A stretch of 64,000 nt of DNA from Marinobacterium nitratireducens (GCF_014645375.1 NZ_BMLT01000018.1:1-64000), one strand, 5' to 3'; counted from the first letter of the stretch, positions 10,233-20,155 are shown. Translations and numbers: made by a program. Notes: a model not told the origin generated them from the letters alone.

Positions 10233-10383
10233 CCCTCACTCGCAGGATGGGTGAAACGATGCCCGGGCATGGAATACCCGTGCAGCGACCCGGCCTGGGC
10301 ATCGCCACTCCATCGATGACGTCGGCTGACGCGGTGCTGAACTGATACCTCCGGGGTTGCGCCCCGGACGACAGGGCCCGGTG

Positions 10384-10983
10384 TCAATAGCGCCGGGCCT
10401 GCTCCAGCGCCTCGCGCGCACCGCTCAGATCGCCCGCATCCTTGCGGATATTGGCGATCAGCAGCCACAGCCGGCGCAGCGACTCCGGCTGTCCGCCGGC
10501 CAGGGCGACGCCCCGGCGCGCCAGTTGCTCGGCCTCGTCGTACTTCTGCATCTGACGCTGGATTTCCGCCAGTTGGTAGTAGACCTGCGGGTCCCGCGGC
10601 GCAATGCGCTGCGCGCGCTCCAGACTGCTCTGGGCCGCCCCCAGCGAGCCTGCGGACTGCTGCTGGCGGGCGCTGTCGAGCAGCGCCACCACGGCAGGAT
10701 TGCCGGATACGGGCGCTGCGGCCTGCGGCGTCGGGATCGACGCCGGCGAATCATCCGGCACAGGCAATGGCTGCACCGAGAGGCCGGACCCGCCGTCGGT
10801 CCGCTGCCGGCTGATTACCGGCTCGTCGTAGATCGGCGTCACGGTCACGCCGGTATCGCGCTCCACCGCCGGCGGCGGCGCATTACCACTACGGTCCTCC
10901 ACCGGCGGCTGATAGACGTAGGGACCGGAACAACCGGCCAGCAACGCCACGCCCGCGAGGAACCCCAGTCTCATTCGGTACAT
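10384..10983 (-). CDS. TPR-containing lipoprotein next to PBP1b
   Basis: The 199-aa protein has a signal peptide ending in the lipobox LLAGC (cysteine near residue 18), a Pro-rich linker and C-terminal TPR-type helices (about residues 95-199). GGAAG lies 6 bp before ATG 10983. It is directly downstream of mrcB on the same strand, so it may be an envelope partner of PBP1b, by analogy with LpoB, although it is not recognisably LpoB. That partnership is an inference from position. Confidence 0.75.
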   Translation of the reverse strand: MYRMRLGFLAGVALLAGCSGPYVYQPPVEDRSGNAPPPAVERDTGVTVTPIYDEPVISRQRTDGGSGLSVQPLPVPDDSPASIPTPQAAAPVSGNPAVVALLDSARQQQSAGSLGAAQSSLERAQRIAPRDPQVYYQLAEIQRQMQKYDEAEQLARRGVALAGGQPESLRRLWLLIANIRKDAGDLSGAREALEQARRY

Positions 10984-11079
10984 CGTCTTCTTCCCGTTAG
11001 TAAACTCGTCGGTGGGCTACTGTTGCACCGCAGCGGGCGGGATGCAACCTGGAACCTGCGCGCAGCGTCCTGCGGCCCC

Positions 11080-13431
11080 TCAGCGAAACCAGCTGCGGAA
11101 CCAGTCGACCGAGCGCTGTACCGGGCTGCCATAGCCGCAGTCGACACCCTGAAGCGGCGCCGTGCCGACCAGGAACGGCAACTGTCGCGAGCCTTCGCAA
11201 CGCTGATCCGAACGCAGGCCGGTGGCGTCATCGACCCAGACGTATTCGATATCGTCCGGCCGCCTCGCCAGATAGGGCTGCGGATGCTCGCGACGCATGA
11301 AGTCGGTCCAGACGCGCAAAGCGCCACTGGAGCCGGTGATCGGCATCGGCGCGTTGTCGTCCCGTCCGAGCCACACCACCGCCAGGCGATTGCCGGTGAA
11401 GCCGGCAAACCAGCTGTCACGCTGGTTGTTCGAGGTTCCGGTCTTGCCGGCGATGTTGAGGTCCGCCGGCAACTGGCTGTAGGCGTAGCGCGCGGTGCCC
11501 TCGCGGGCCACCTCCTGCATCGCGTACTGAATCAGGTGAACCAGTTCCACCGGCACGGTCTGGCGCACCTTGAACGGATAGCGCGACAGTTCCTGACCGT
11601 CGGCGTCGGTGACCATGCGGATAGCCCGCAGAGGCGTCTGGAAACCGTTCGCGGCGAGGGTCTGGTAAATGTTCGCCACCTCCACCGGAGACATCGTCTC
11701 CCCGCCGAGCAGCAGCGCCGGATAGGCATTGATATCCCTTTCCAGCCCCAGCCTGTGCAGCATATCGACCACCTTGTCGACGCCGATGTCGAGCCCCAGC
11801 CGCGCGGTTGCGAGGTTGTAGGACTTGGCCAGCGCCCGATGCAGCGGCACCTCGCCGTGGGCCTGGTGATCGAAGTTGTCCGGCGCCCAGACGTCGCCAT
11901 TGGGCATTTGCAGTCGCACCGGTTCGTCCTCGATGCGGCTTGCCAGGGTGTAGCCCTGCTCCAGCGCCGCCAGATAGACCGCCGGCTTCACCAGCGAGCC
12001 GATCGAGCGATTGGCGTCGAGCGCCCGGTTGAATCCCTGGTAGCGGGTGTCGCGGCCACCGATGATTGCCAACGCATCGCCGGTCTGGGGGTCTGTCACC
12101 ACCATGCTGCCCTGCAGGCCCTCGAGTTTCTTGCCATACTTCCTGACCAGCTGCTCGGTGGTTTCCACCATCGCCGTTTCGGCGCGCCGGTGTACGATCG
12201 GATCCAGGCTGGTGAAGACGCGCAGACCTTCGGAGCCGAGGTCCTCTTCGCGGTAGTCCTGACGCAGCTGCCGTTTGACCAGGTCGAGGTAGGCCGGATA
12301 AGCCCCCTTGTGCAGGCTCTTGCTCTTGACCACATCGAGATCCCGGGCCTGGGCCTCTTCCAGCTGCTGCGGCGTGATCACGCCGCGCTCCGCGAGAATC
12401 GACAGCACCAGGTTGCGACGTGCCCGGGCGCGCTCGGGATGGCGCCTCGGGTCGTAATAGGAAGGCCCCTTGACCATGCCGGCCAGCAGCGCCACCTGAT
12501 GCAGCTGCAGCTCCTGCAGCGGGCGGCCGAAAAAGTACTGGCTGCCCAGCCCGAAACCATGAATGGCGCGGGCACCGGACTGACCGAGGTAGACCTCGTT
12601 GAGGTAGGCCTCGAGGATCTCGTCCTTGCTGTAATGCAGCTCCAGCAGCACCGCCATCGGCATTTCCAGCAGCTTGCGCGCCAGGGTGCGATCGGCGGTG
12701 AGGTAGAAGTTCTTGATCAGCTGCTGTGTCAGGGTACTGCCGCCCTGGACGAAGCGTCCGGCCTGGATGTTGACCCACATGGCGCGGGCAATGCCCTTGA
12801 GCGAAATGCCGTGATGATCGTAGAAGCTGCGATCCTCGATACCGATCAGCGACTCCACCAGATAAGGAGGCGCCTCGGACAGCCGGATCAGGTCGCGGTC
12901 TTCGTTGCTGGTCGGATAGATGCCGCCGACCAGTACCGGCTCGAGCCGGGCCAGCGGCAGGTTGCCACTGCCGTCGCGAATGCGTGACAGACTGTTGCCA
13001 CGGAACTCCAGCAGCAGATCGCGCGGCGGCTCATTACTGTCCGGGAAGACGAAACCGCGGGTCTGGACCCGCACCCGCGAGCTCGCCCACTCGGCCTGTC
13101 CGGGAGCGCTGGCACTCTTGACGAAGCGGTAGCCGAGACCGTTAAGCTCGGCCTTGAGGTCGTCCATCGCCAGCGCCTGCCCCGGGTACAGTTCCAGCGG
13201 CCGGGCGTAAACCTTGGCCGGCAGCGCCCAGCGCTTGCCCTCGAACTTCTCGCGTACCTGCATGTCGAGATAGGCAAGCCCGATGGCGGCGAAGACGCTC
13301 AGAACCAGCGTCAGCTTGAGCAAAAAACCGAGCAGAGCCGACCAGAAAGAGCGCCTGGGGGCCTTGCGAGCGTTCTTGCCTTTGCGGCGGGAGCGGGAAG
13401 CTTTTGCGGAGGAGACTCTCTTTTTTGTCAT
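11080..13431 (-). CDS. mrcB: Bifunctional penicillin-binding protein 1B
   Basis: Inner-membrane peptidoglycan glycosyltransferase and transpeptidase of 783 aa. A basic N terminus and one membrane helix (about residues 28-52) precede a UB2H-like region, the GT51 domain with EDRSFYDHHGI and GGSTLTQQLIKN, and the transpeptidase with SLVK (SxxK), SYN and KTGTSNNQRD. ATG 13431 is chosen; the frame extends to 13497, but that part would overlap the divergent gene's start. Pseudomonas PBP1b is of similar length. The TPR lipoprotein gene follows. Confidence 0.96.
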   Translation of the reverse strand: MTKKRVSSAKASRSRRKGKNARKAPRRSFWSALLGFLLKLTLVLSVFAAIGLAYLDMQVREKFEGKRWALPAKVYARPLELYPGQALAMDDLKAELNGLGYRFVKSASAPGQAEWASSRVRVQTRGFVFPDSNEPPRDLLLEFRGNSLSRIRDGSGNLPLARLEPVLVGGIYPTSNEDRDLIRLSEAPPYLVESLIGIEDRSFYDHHGISLKGIARAMWVNIQAGRFVQGGSTLTQQLIKNFYLTADRTLARKLLEMPMAVLLELHYSKDEILEAYLNEVYLGQSGARAIHGFGLGSQYFFGRPLQELQLHQVALLAGMVKGPSYYDPRRHPERARARRNLVLSILAERGVITPQQLEEAQARDLDVVKSKSLHKGAYPAYLDLVKRQLRQDYREEDLGSEGLRVFTSLDPIVHRRAETAMVETTEQLVRKYGKKLEGLQGSMVVTDPQTGDALAIIGGRDTRYQGFNRALDANRSIGSLVKPAVYLAALEQGYTLASRIEDEPVRLQMPNGDVWAPDNFDHQAHGEVPLHRALAKSYNLATARLGLDIGVDKVVDMLHRLGLERDINAYPALLLGGETMSPVEVANIYQTLAANGFQTPLRAIRMVTDADGQELSRYPFKVRQTVPVELVHLIQYAMQEVAREGTARYAYSQLPADLNIAGKTGTSNNQRDSWFAGFTGNRLAVVWLGRDDNAPMPITGSSGALRVWTDFMRREHPQPYLARRPDDIEYVWVDDATGLRSDQRCEGSRQLPFLVGTAPLQGVDCGYGSPVQRSVDWFRSWFR

Positions 13432-13476
13432 CGGCTCAGTATAATTCCTTACCCAATCGCGCGATACCGGGATTCT

Positions 13477-15009
13477 ATGTTTCCTGAATTCATTCAATCA
13501 CTTCGCGATCCGGCGGCCTATTCTCACGCCACCGGCGACATTCGCGTCATCGAAACGCACATTTCCTGGCTGCTGCTCACCGGCGAATACGCCTACAAGG
13601 TGAAAAAGCCGGTCGATTTCGGCTTTCTCGACTTCACCAGCCTGGAAAAGCGCCAGCACTTCTGCGAGGAGGAGCTGCGGCTCAACCGTCGCCTGGCGCC
13701 CGATATCTACCTCGAGCTCGTGCCCATCACTGGCACCCCATCGCAGCCCCGGATGGGCGGCGATGGCGAAGCCTTCGAGTACGCGGTGCGCATGCGCCAG
13801 TTCGACACCGAGCTGCGGCTCGATCTGCTGCTGCAGCAAAAACGCTTCGAACCGGCCTGGATCGACACCCTCGCCGAGCAGATCGCCGCCTTCCACCAGC
13901 AGGTGCCGATGGTCGCCTCGGACAGCCCCTGGGGCGAACCCGAAACCATCTGGGAGGTGGTGTCGGACAACTTCATGCACCTCCAGGACGTGCTCGACGA
14001 TCCCCACGACTGGTCGGCGGTGCAGCAGCTGTCACAGCAGACCGCGCAGCAGTTTCGCGACCTTACCGAGGTGATCCGCCGGCGCAAGACCGAGGGCCAC
14101 GTCTGCGAATGCCACGGCGACCTTCACCTGGCCAACATCACCCTGTTCCACGACAAGCTGCGGCTGTTCGACTGCATCGAGTTCAATCTGCAGTTCCGCT
14201 GGATCGATACCATCTGCGACCTGGCATTCCTGCTGATGGATCTGGAGGCCAACGGCCAGTTCCGCTGGGCCCACCGCCTGCTGAATCGCTATCTGGAGCT
14301 GACCGGCGATTATAAATCCCTGAAATTGCTTAATTTTTACAAGGCCTACCGGGCCATGGTCCGGGCCAAGGTCGCCATGCTTGGAGAGCACAAGGACCTC
14401 GACACCTTCCGTCGCTACCTGCGGCTGGCACAGCACTACGCCCGCCGTCCGCAGCCCGCGCTGCTACTGATGCATGGCCTGTCCGGCAGCGGCAAGAGCC
14501 ATATCAGCGGGCAGCTGGTCGAGCGCATCGACGCCATCCGCATCCGCTCCGACATCGAACGCAAGCGCCTGTACCGGGAACTTAGCCGCAAGGGCGAGAA
14601 ACTGGAGCTGTACGGGCAGGAAATGAACATCCGCACCTACCACCAGCTGTTCGACACCACCCGGGCCATGCTGCGCGCCGGCTACACCGTCATCGTCGAT
14701 GCTACCTTCATCCGCCAGCGGCCACGCCTGAGCTACGCGGAGCTTGCGCAGTCACTGGGTATCCCATTCCGTATTATCAGCTGTCATTGTGAACAGAAGC
14801 TGATCGAGGCGCGTCTCAAACGACGCCAGGCCAGCGGCAAGGACGCGTCCGACGCCGACGTCACGGTCATGCGCCAGCAAAAGAAGATGCAGCACCCGCT
14901 GGACGACAACGAGCTCGGCTATACCCTGTCCGTCTACACCGACGACGACGAAGCGCTCGACCACCTCACAGAGCGACTACGCCTGGAAGGCGTCATCGGC
15001 GACGAATGA
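13477..15009 (+). CDS. Aminoglycoside-phosphotransferase-like kinase fused to an AAA/P-loop kinase domain
   Basis: The 510-aa two-domain protein has an N-terminal APH-like half with the catalytic loop CHGDLHLANI and an IEFN metal site, then a P-loop half starting at LLLMHGLSGSGKS (about residue 330). Fusions of this type are widespread but their substrate is unknown. It is divergent from mrcB, with only 45 bp between starts, as in Pseudomonas. Its 3' end overlaps the convergent ABC ATPase gene by 33 bp. Confidence 0.85.
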   Translation: MFPEFIQSLRDPAAYSHATGDIRVIETHISWLLLTGEYAYKVKKPVDFGFLDFTSLEKRQHFCEEELRLNRRLAPDIYLELVPITGTPSQPRMGGDGEAFEYAVRMRQFDTELRLDLLLQQKRFEPAWIDTLAEQIAAFHQQVPMVASDSPWGEPETIWEVVSDNFMHLQDVLDDPHDWSAVQQLSQQTAQQFRDLTEVIRRRKTEGHVCECHGDLHLANITLFHDKLRLFDCIEFNLQFRWIDTICDLAFLLMDLEANGQFRWAHRLLNRYLELTGDYKSLKLLNFYKAYRAMVRAKVAMLGEHKDLDTFRRYLRLAQHYARRPQPALLLMHGLSGSGKSHISGQLVERIDAIRIRSDIERKRLYRELSRKGEKLELYGQEMNIRTYHQLFDTTRAMLRAGYTVIVDATFIRQRPRLSYAELAQSLGIPFRIISCHCEQKLIEARLKRRQASGKDASDADVTVMRQQKKMQHPLDDNELGYTLSVYTDDDEALDHLTERLRLEGVIGDE

Positions 15010-15759
15010 GCTGAAGCGCAGCACGCCGTCCTCGAACCGGACATCCACGCCGACCTCGAACAGCTGGCTCAGCAACGCGGCGGTCATGACCTCGGGCACG
15101 GGCCCCTGCGCCAGCGCCCGACCGTCCTTTAGCAGCAGCACCCGGTCGCCGTACTGCGCCGCCAGCGCAAGGTCGTGCAGTATCAGCAGCACCGCCATCC
15201 CTGCGTCGGCCAGGCGGCGCAGCTGCCGCAGGCACAGGTGCTGATGCCGCAGGTCCATGGCGCTGACCGGCTCGTCCAGCAACAGCACCCGGGATTGCTC
15301 GCCGCACTGGGCCAGCACCCTGGCCAGCTGCACCCGCTGACGTTCACCGCCGGACAGCTGCAGGTAGTTGCGCCCGGCCAGCTGCGCCAGGTCCAGCCGC
15401 TGCAACCAGCGGCGGCCGTGATCCGCCTCCTGCTGCGGCGACAGCCCGAGCGGCCAGGCGCCGAGCCGCACCACCTCCTCGACACTGAACGGAAAGTCCA
15501 GCGGTTGATCCTGAGTCATCACCGCCAGCTGGCGCGCCCGCTGCGGTTCGCTCCAGCCATGCAGCGCCTCGCCGTCGAGACGCACCGCGCCCGAGGTCGG
15601 CGACTCGAGCCCCGACAGCAGCTGTAGCAGCGTCGACTTGCCGGCGCCGTTTGGCCCCAGCACCACCGTCAGCGTGCCCGCGGCCAGCTCCAGGTCGAGC
15701 CCGTGCAGCACCTGACGCCCCTGGCGATGCCATTCCAGCCCCTGCGCGATCAAAGCCAC
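14977..15759 (-). CDS. ABC transporter ATP-binding protein, heme (HmuV/PhuV) type
   Basis: Cytoplasmic ATPase of 260 aa that would power a FecCD-type permease. Walker A is GPNGAGKST, the signature is LSGGERQRVQLARVL, Walker B is VLLLDEP and the H-loop is ILHDLALA. The family and the location beside mrcB match Pseudomonas PhuV. It overlaps the permease gene by 10 bp, so the two are coupled. Vitamin B12 or siderophore import is the alternative. Confidence 0.85.
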   Translation of the reverse strand: MALIAQGLEWHRQGRQVLHGLDLELAAGTLTVVLGPNGAGKSTLLQLLSGLESPTSGAVRLDGEALHGWSEPQRARQLAVMTQDQPLDFPFSVEEVVRLGAWPLGLSPQQEADHGRRWLQRLDLAQLAGRNYLQLSGGERQRVQLARVLAQCGEQSRVLLLDEPVSAMDLRHQHLCLRQLRRLADAGMAVLLILHDLALAAQYGDRVLLLKDGRALAQGPVPEVMTAALLSQLFEVGVDVRFEDGVLRFSSFVADDAFQA

Positions 15760-16763
15760 AGTCGCCCCCGCTGACGGTAGAGGATCATGAACAGAAAGAA
15801 GGGCCCGCCCACCAGCGCCGTGACGATACCGATCGGCAGTTCGGCCGGACTCACCAACAGCCGCGCAAGCACATCCGCCAGCGTCAGCAGCAAGGCACCC
15901 AGCAGCGCTGACAGCGGCATCAGGGCGCGGTTATCGGGACCGCACAGCAACCGCACCAGGTGCGGCACCACCAGCCCGACGAAGCCGATCAGGCCTCCCA
16001 GCGAAACCACGGCGCCGACACCCAGCGCCACCAGCACGATCAGCCGCCGCTGCAACCGGTGGGTCACCACCCCCAGCAGGCGCGCCTGCTGTTCGCCCAG
16101 CAGCAGCAGGTTAAGCTGCGGACCCTCGCGCAGCAGCAACGCCATCAGCGGCAGCGCCAGCACCGCCAGCAGCAGCGCGCTGTTCCAGTCGGTGCGATGC
16201 AGGTTGCCAAGCAGCCAGAAGGTCACCTGGCGCAGCGACAGATCATCGCTGAAGTATTTCATCACCCCGATGGCCGCAGCGGCGATGCTGTTGAGGGCGA
16301 TGCCCGCCAGCAGCATGGTGGTGACGGAAATGCCGCGGGGGGTACGGGCGATGCGTGCGACCAGCGCGGTCACCGTCAGGCCGCCGATAAAAGCCGCCAG
16401 CGGCAACAGCAGCGGCCCCAGGGCGCCCAGCAGCCAGCCGCCCCCGAACACCAGCGCCGCCACGGCCGCCAGTGCGGCGCCGGCGCTGATGCCGATCAGG
16501 CCCGGGTCCGCCAGCGGGTTGCGGAACAGCGCCTGGATCGAGGCGCCGGTCAGAGCCAGCAGTGCGCCGGCAAACAGCGACAGCAGCAGACGCGGCAGAC
16601 GCAATTCGAACAGGATCAGGAAATCGCGGGAGCCCGGTGTCATTAGCTGCTCGGGCGACAGCGACACGGGCCCCACCAGAAGCGACAGCGCCATCACCGG
16701 CGGCAACAGCAGCCAGAGCAGGCGATGCAGCAGGTGCGGTGACAGCCGTCCGGTAGGGTTCAT
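15750..16763 (-). CDS. FecCD-family ABC transporter permease, heme or iron-complex type
   Basis: Inner-membrane permease of 337 aa with about ten hydrophobic segments and the typical GASIQALFRNPLADPGLIG and GFVGLVVPHLVRLL stretches of BtuC/FecCD proteins. The open frame extends further upstream, but ATG 16763 (MNPTGRL) gives the family length. It sits between tonB and the ATPase on the same strand. No periplasmic binding protein or outer-membrane receptor is encoded nearby. Confidence 0.87.
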   Translation of the reverse strand: MNPTGRLSPHLLHRLLWLLLPPVMALSLLVGPVSLSPEQLMTPGSRDFLILFELRLPRLLLSLFAGALLALTGASIQALFRNPLADPGLIGISAGAALAAVAALVFGGGWLLGALGPLLLPLAAFIGGLTVTALVARIARTPRGISVTTMLLAGIALNSIAAAAIGVMKYFSDDLSLRQVTFWLLGNLHRTDWNSALLLAVLALPLMALLLREGPQLNLLLLGEQQARLLGVVTHRLQRRLIVLVALGVGAVVSLGGLIGFVGLVVPHLVRLLCGPDNRALMPLSALLGALLLTLADVLARLLVSPAELPIGIVTALVGGPFFLFMILYRQRGRLWL

Positions 16764-16777
16764 CAAGAATGCTGTTG

Positions 16778-17572
16778 TCAGTGAAGGCGGAACTGGACCG
16801 GGATTGTCACATAGGACGCGACCGCAATGCCATTGATCCGTGCCGGCACCAGTCGCCAGCCAAGCCCCGCCTCCTGGGCCGCGCGATCGAGCATCGGAAA
16901 ACCGGACGACCCCAGCACCCTGGCCGCGACGACTTCGCCCCGGGGATCGATATCGAGCCGCAGCATCACCTCGCCTTCCTGCCCCCGCCGGCGCGCCAGC
17001 TTCGGGTAGACCGGCGGATCCGGCGGCTGTCGCCACTGCGGCTCGCGCTCGACCGGCGCCTCCCGGTGCACCGACGCCACCGCCTCGCGCTGGTCCGTCA
17101 GCAGCTCGTCGAAGGGCCGTTCAGGCTCTGGCGTCCGCTCTGGCCCGGGCTGGTCTTCGGGCTCGGACGGCGGCGCGGAAGGCAGCGGAGAGCGCGGCGG
17201 CTGTGGCTGTGGCTGTGGCTGTGGCTGTGGCTGTGGCGAGGGTGCCGACGAATCGGCGGGCGTGCGATCGGACAACGCGGGCTGCGAACCCCTCTTCGCA
17301 GCCCCGACCGTGCCGGCCCGTGCCGCCGCTGTCGACGGCATCTTTGCGTTCTGGCCCGGCGAAACCGCTTCGGGACCGCTGGTGGTCCCGTCGGGCCGGG
17401 GCCTGATAGCCGGGACGGTCTGCAGACTGACCTGCAAGTCCTTGGGCCCCGCCGCAGCCGGTTGTCGATCGACCACAGGCCAACCCTGCAGCAACAGCAG
17501 GTGCAGGCCACCTGAAAGCAGAAGCATCGCTGTCAGCGGATGGGACGACAGTGGCAGGGTCCTGTTTGACAC
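16778..17572 (-). CDS. TonB-like energy transducer
   Basis: Would link the inner-membrane proton motive force to an outer-membrane receptor. The 264-aa product has an N-terminal membrane helix (about 13-30), a periplasmic Pro-rich spacer with a run of six PQ pairs, and a C-terminal TonB domain (about 175-264) with YPKLARRRGQEGEV. The PQ run is encoded by a short hexamer repeat at about 17203-17238. It is the first gene of a set with the permease and ATPase, 14 bp upstream of the permease start. ExbB/ExbD are not in the window. Confidence 0.87.
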   Translation of the reverse strand: MSNRTLPLSSHPLTAMLLLSGGLHLLLLQGWPVVDRQPAAAGPKDLQVSLQTVPAIRPRPDGTTSGPEAVSPGQNAKMPSTAAARAGTVGAAKRGSQPALSDRTPADSSAPSPQPQPQPQPQPQPPRSPLPSAPPSEPEDQPGPERTPEPERPFDELLTDQREAVASVHREAPVEREPQWRQPPDPPVYPKLARRRGQEGEVMLRLDIDPRGEVVAARVLGSSGFPMLDRAAQEAGLGWRLVPARINGIAVASYVTIPVQFRLH

Positions 17573-17655
17573 GGGGACTTCCGGGTTGGGTTGAATCGAG
17601 GCCGACGAGAGCCAGCGCTGGCCCTGCGACGGGCGACATTGGCTCCTAAAACGTT

Positions 17656-17663
17656 ATTATAAT
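17656..17663. promoter_or_regulatory. Back-to-back -10 elements between tonB and the Rieske gene
   Basis: ATTATAAT reads TATAAT on both strands, so it can serve as -10 for the divergent genes. No good -35 is seen on either side, so regulation by an activator or a repressor such as Fur is possible but not shown. Confidence 0.35.
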
Positions 17664-17731
17664 GGGCCGCGCGCCGGCTCGGGGTGAGCCGCGCTCAAGT
17701 ACACTTTTGTTTCATTCACGACGGACCGCAG

Positions 17732-18052
17732 ATGACAGTTCTTTGCCAAATCGGCGATATACCCGACTCGGGCTCCAGAGGGTTCCAGATCGACGGCCGC
17801 GCCCTGTTCGCCGTGCATCACCAGGGCCGTTATTTCGTCTACGAGAATCGCTGCCCGCACCGTGGCGTACCGCTGGAGTGGCTGCCGGATCAGTTCCTCG
17901 ACTACGAGCGCAACTTCATTCAGTGCGCGACCCATGGCGCCCTGTTCAAGATCGACAGCGGCGAGTGTATCGCAGGCCCCTGCAACGGTCAGCATCTGAT
18001 GGCAGTGCCGTTCGATCTGGTGGATGGCGCGCTGGTACTGACCGGCAGCTGA
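17732..18052 (+). CDS. Small Rieske [2Fe-2S] ferredoxin-like protein
   Basis: A 106-aa single-domain protein with both Rieske ligand motifs, CPHRG (about residue 45) and CATHGALF (about 67). It is probably a soluble electron carrier or assembly factor like NirD/BphF-type ferredoxins. The open frame starts at 17684, but ATG 17732 gives the usual compact domain. No oxygenase partner is nearby, so the redox partner is unknown. Confidence 0.88.
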   Translation: MTVLCQIGDIPDSGSRGFQIDGRALFAVHHQGRYFVYENRCPHRGVPLEWLPDQFLDYERNFIQCATHGALFKIDSGECIAGPCNGQHLMAVPFDLVDGALVLTGS

Positions 18053-18132
18053 CCGGCGCGTTCAGGGTCGCAAGCGGGCGCTGCTATACATGGCGACCGG
18101 AAGCAGTCGTTCGCTCGCACCCGCTATTCGCC

Positions 18133-18162
18133 GCGGGGAAGTGCCCCTAAGTTTGGGTACGC
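18133..18162. repeat. Dispersed 30-bp repeat, copy 1
   Basis: This block matches 63818-63847 in 28 of 30 positions; both copies contain AGTTTGGGTACGC. It lies in the 232-bp gap between the Rieske gene and sfsA, which has no convincing gene and is rich in GC palindromes. Confidence 0.7.
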
Positions 18163-18284
18163 GGCCCACGAAAGCGACTGAGCCCCCGTAGCCGCGCCCC
18201 GCGGCGAAGCCTTTAACCTTGGTGGTTAGTTCGCGGCGGTACACCGCTTGTACGGGTGATATTGTCCCGGCACCGGGTGCTGCG

Positions 18285-18986
18285 TTAAAGCACCACCGGC
18301 AGCTTTTCGACAAGGCGAACTTCAGCCACGGAAAGCGTTGCGCCGTAAGCAAGCACTTCCACACCCGCCCCGGCGGCCGCGCGCAGCAGACGGCCGTACT
18401 CGGGATCGATGCTGTCCGCCGGCCGCACCCTGGCGATACCCTGGTGCGACACACAGAACAGCAATACCGCCCGCTGTCCGGACCCGGCCAGCAGCATCAG
18501 TTCGCGCAGATGCTTCTGTCCGCGCGCCGTGACGGCATCGGGAAAGCAGCCCCAGCCATCTTCCAGCAGTGTGACCATCTTCACTTCGACCCAGGCATCG
18601 GGCCGGCCGCCTTCGCTCAGCTGCAGATCGATGCGACTTCGCTCCGCGCCGTAGGGCACCTCGCGCCGCAGGCTCCGGTATCCGGCCAACTCGCCAATAA
18701 CGCCGGCCTCTATCGCCTCGGCCACCAGCGCGTTGGCAAGCCCCGTGTCGATGCAGGTCAGGTATCGACCATCGACCTCCACCAGCTTCCAGCCCAGCGG
18801 ATATTTGCGCGCCGGGTTGCAGCTATCGTGCAGCCAGACGCGGCTTCCGGGTTCAGCGCAGTTGCGCATCGAACCGGTATTGGGGCAGTGCGCCGTCACC
18901 CGGTCGCCCCCGGGCAGTTCGACGTCGGCGAGAAATCGCTTGTAACGCCGCACCAGGCGGCCTTCTATCAGTTCGCCCAGGCGCAT
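18285..18986 (-). CDS. sfsA: Sugar fermentation stimulation protein SfsA
   Basis: A 233-aa member of the SfsA family, DNA-binding or nuclease-like proteins of uncertain role first linked to maltose use in E. coli. Recognisable segments are the N-terminal OB-like region with [10 protein letters not shown] and AHCPNTGSM, and the conserved WVEVKMVTL with acidic catalytic-type residues. It starts 2 bp after the aminotransferase stop on the same strand, so the two form an operon, as in Pseudomonas near dksA. Confidence 0.93.
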   Translation of the reverse strand: MRLGELIEGRLVRRYKRFLADVELPGGDRVTAHCPNTGSMRNCAEPGSRVWLHDSCNPARKYPLGWKLVEVDGRYLTCIDTGLANALVAEAIEAGVIGELAGYRSLRREVPYGAERSRIDLQLSEGGRPDAWVEVKMVTLLEDGWGCFPDAVTARGQKHLRELMLLAGSGQRAVLLFCVSHQGIARVRPADSIDPEYGRLLRAAAGAGVEVLAYGATLSVAEVRLVEKLPVVL

Positions 18987-18988
18987 GC

Positions 18989-20155
18989 TCAGGCGCCCCG
19001 CAGTCGGCGTCGCAGGCGCTCAAGCCCCAGTTCGATGCGATCCGCCGCCGTGGTGTAAGAGAAGCGCACGAAATCGTTGCTTCGATGACGACCGAAGTCG
19101 AGCCCCGGCGTGACCGCCAGGTGATCGCGTTCGAGCAGATCCCAGCAGAACTCGAAGGCGTTATCGGTCAGCCCGCTGACATCGGCGTAAATGTAGAAGG
19201 CTCCCTCGGGGGCGACCGGTACGCCGAATCCCAGTTCGCGCAAGCCGTTCAGCAGCAGGTCGCGCCGCTTGGCGAATGCCTGGCGCCGGGTTTCGAAAAT
19301 CGCCAGGGCCTCGGGTTCGAACGCCGCCAGCGCGGCATACTGCGACACCGTCGTCGGCGAAATATAGAGATTCTGCGCCAGCCGCTCCAGGTGCGGCACC
19401 GCATCATCCGGCGCCACTATCCAGCCCAGACGCCAGCCGGTCATGCCGAAGTACTTGGAGAAGCTGTTGATGACGAATGCCTTCGGATCGGCCTGCAGCA
19501 CCGACGCAGCCTCGATACCATAGCTCAGGCCATGATAGAGCTCGTCGACCACCAGCCGACCGCCCTGTCCGCGCACGGCCTGCGCCAGCGCCTCGAGTTC
19601 GGCCAGGTGCAACACCGACCCGGTGGGATTGGCCGGCGATGCCAGCAGCACGCCGGCGGTTTCCGGTCGCCAGTGCTCGGCCACCAGCCGGGGGGTAAGC
19701 TGGAAGCGGGTATCGGCATCGACCGGAACCAGCTGGCCCCGCGCCTCCACAAGGCGCAGGAACTGGCGGTTACAGGGATAACCCGGATCGGCCATCATGA
19801 ACTGCTGGCCGGGATCCGCCAGCAGCGCGAACACCATCAGCAGCGCCGCCGAGGCGCCAGCGGTGACAATGACCCGCTCCGGCGCGATTTCGAGGCCGTA
19901 ACGCTGGCGGTAAAAGCGGGCTATCGCCTGACGCAGCTCGGGAACACCGGCCGCCGGTGTGTACTGGGTCAGGCCCCGCTCGATAGCCGCCCGGGCCGCC
20001 GCCGCTACCGGCTCAGCGGTGGGAAAGTCCGGCTCACCGACTTCCATGTGCACCACATCATGACCGGCCGCCTCCAGCTCCCGCGCCCGTTTTAGCAGGT
20101 CCATCACCTTGAAGGACTCGATTTCCAGAGCTCTGTCGCTCCAGTCTTTGGCCAT
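18989..20155 (-). CDS. PLP-dependent class I aminotransferase
   Basis: A 388-aa fold-type I aminotransferase, aspartate-aminotransferase-like. The PLP lysine is in [15 protein letters not shown], and the substrate-binding arginine region FVRFSYTT is near the C terminus. The start [10 protein letters not shown] is chosen because the upstream extension is low quality and enters the dksA promoter. Substrate specificity cannot be told from the sequence. It is divergent from dksA and upstream of sfsA. Confidence 0.88.
   Translation of the reverse strand: MAKDWSDRALEIESFKVMDLLKRARELEAAGHDVVHMEVGEPDFPTAEPVAAAARAAIERGLTQYTPAAGVPELRQAIARFYRQRYGLEIAPERVIVTAGASAALLMVFALLADPGQQFMMADPGYPCNRQFLRLVEARGQLVPVDADTRFQLTPRLVAEHWRPETAGVLLASPANPTGSVLHLAELEALAQAVRGQGGRLVVDELYHGLSYGIEAASVLQADPKAFVINSFSKYFGMTGWRLGWIVAPDDAVPHLERLAQNLYISPTTVSQYAALAAFEPEALAIFETRRQAFAKRRDLLLNGLRELGFGVPVAPEGAFYIYADVSGLTDNAFEFCWDLLERDHLAVTPGLDFGRHRSNDFVRFSYTTAADRIELGLERLRRRLRGA

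Noticed and set aside
10243-10253. AGGATGGGT motif after the hemL operon
   Set aside because: Only a partial match to the dispersed GTAGGATGGGT family and no inverted partner is seen.
10357-12987. 876-aa open frame on the plus strand
   Set aside because: It is antisense to the TPR lipoprotein and mrcB and is rich in Arg/His/Gln as expected of a shadow.
17203-17238. Hexamer repeat as an independent repeat element
   Set aside because: It is in frame within tonB and encodes the PQ spacer.
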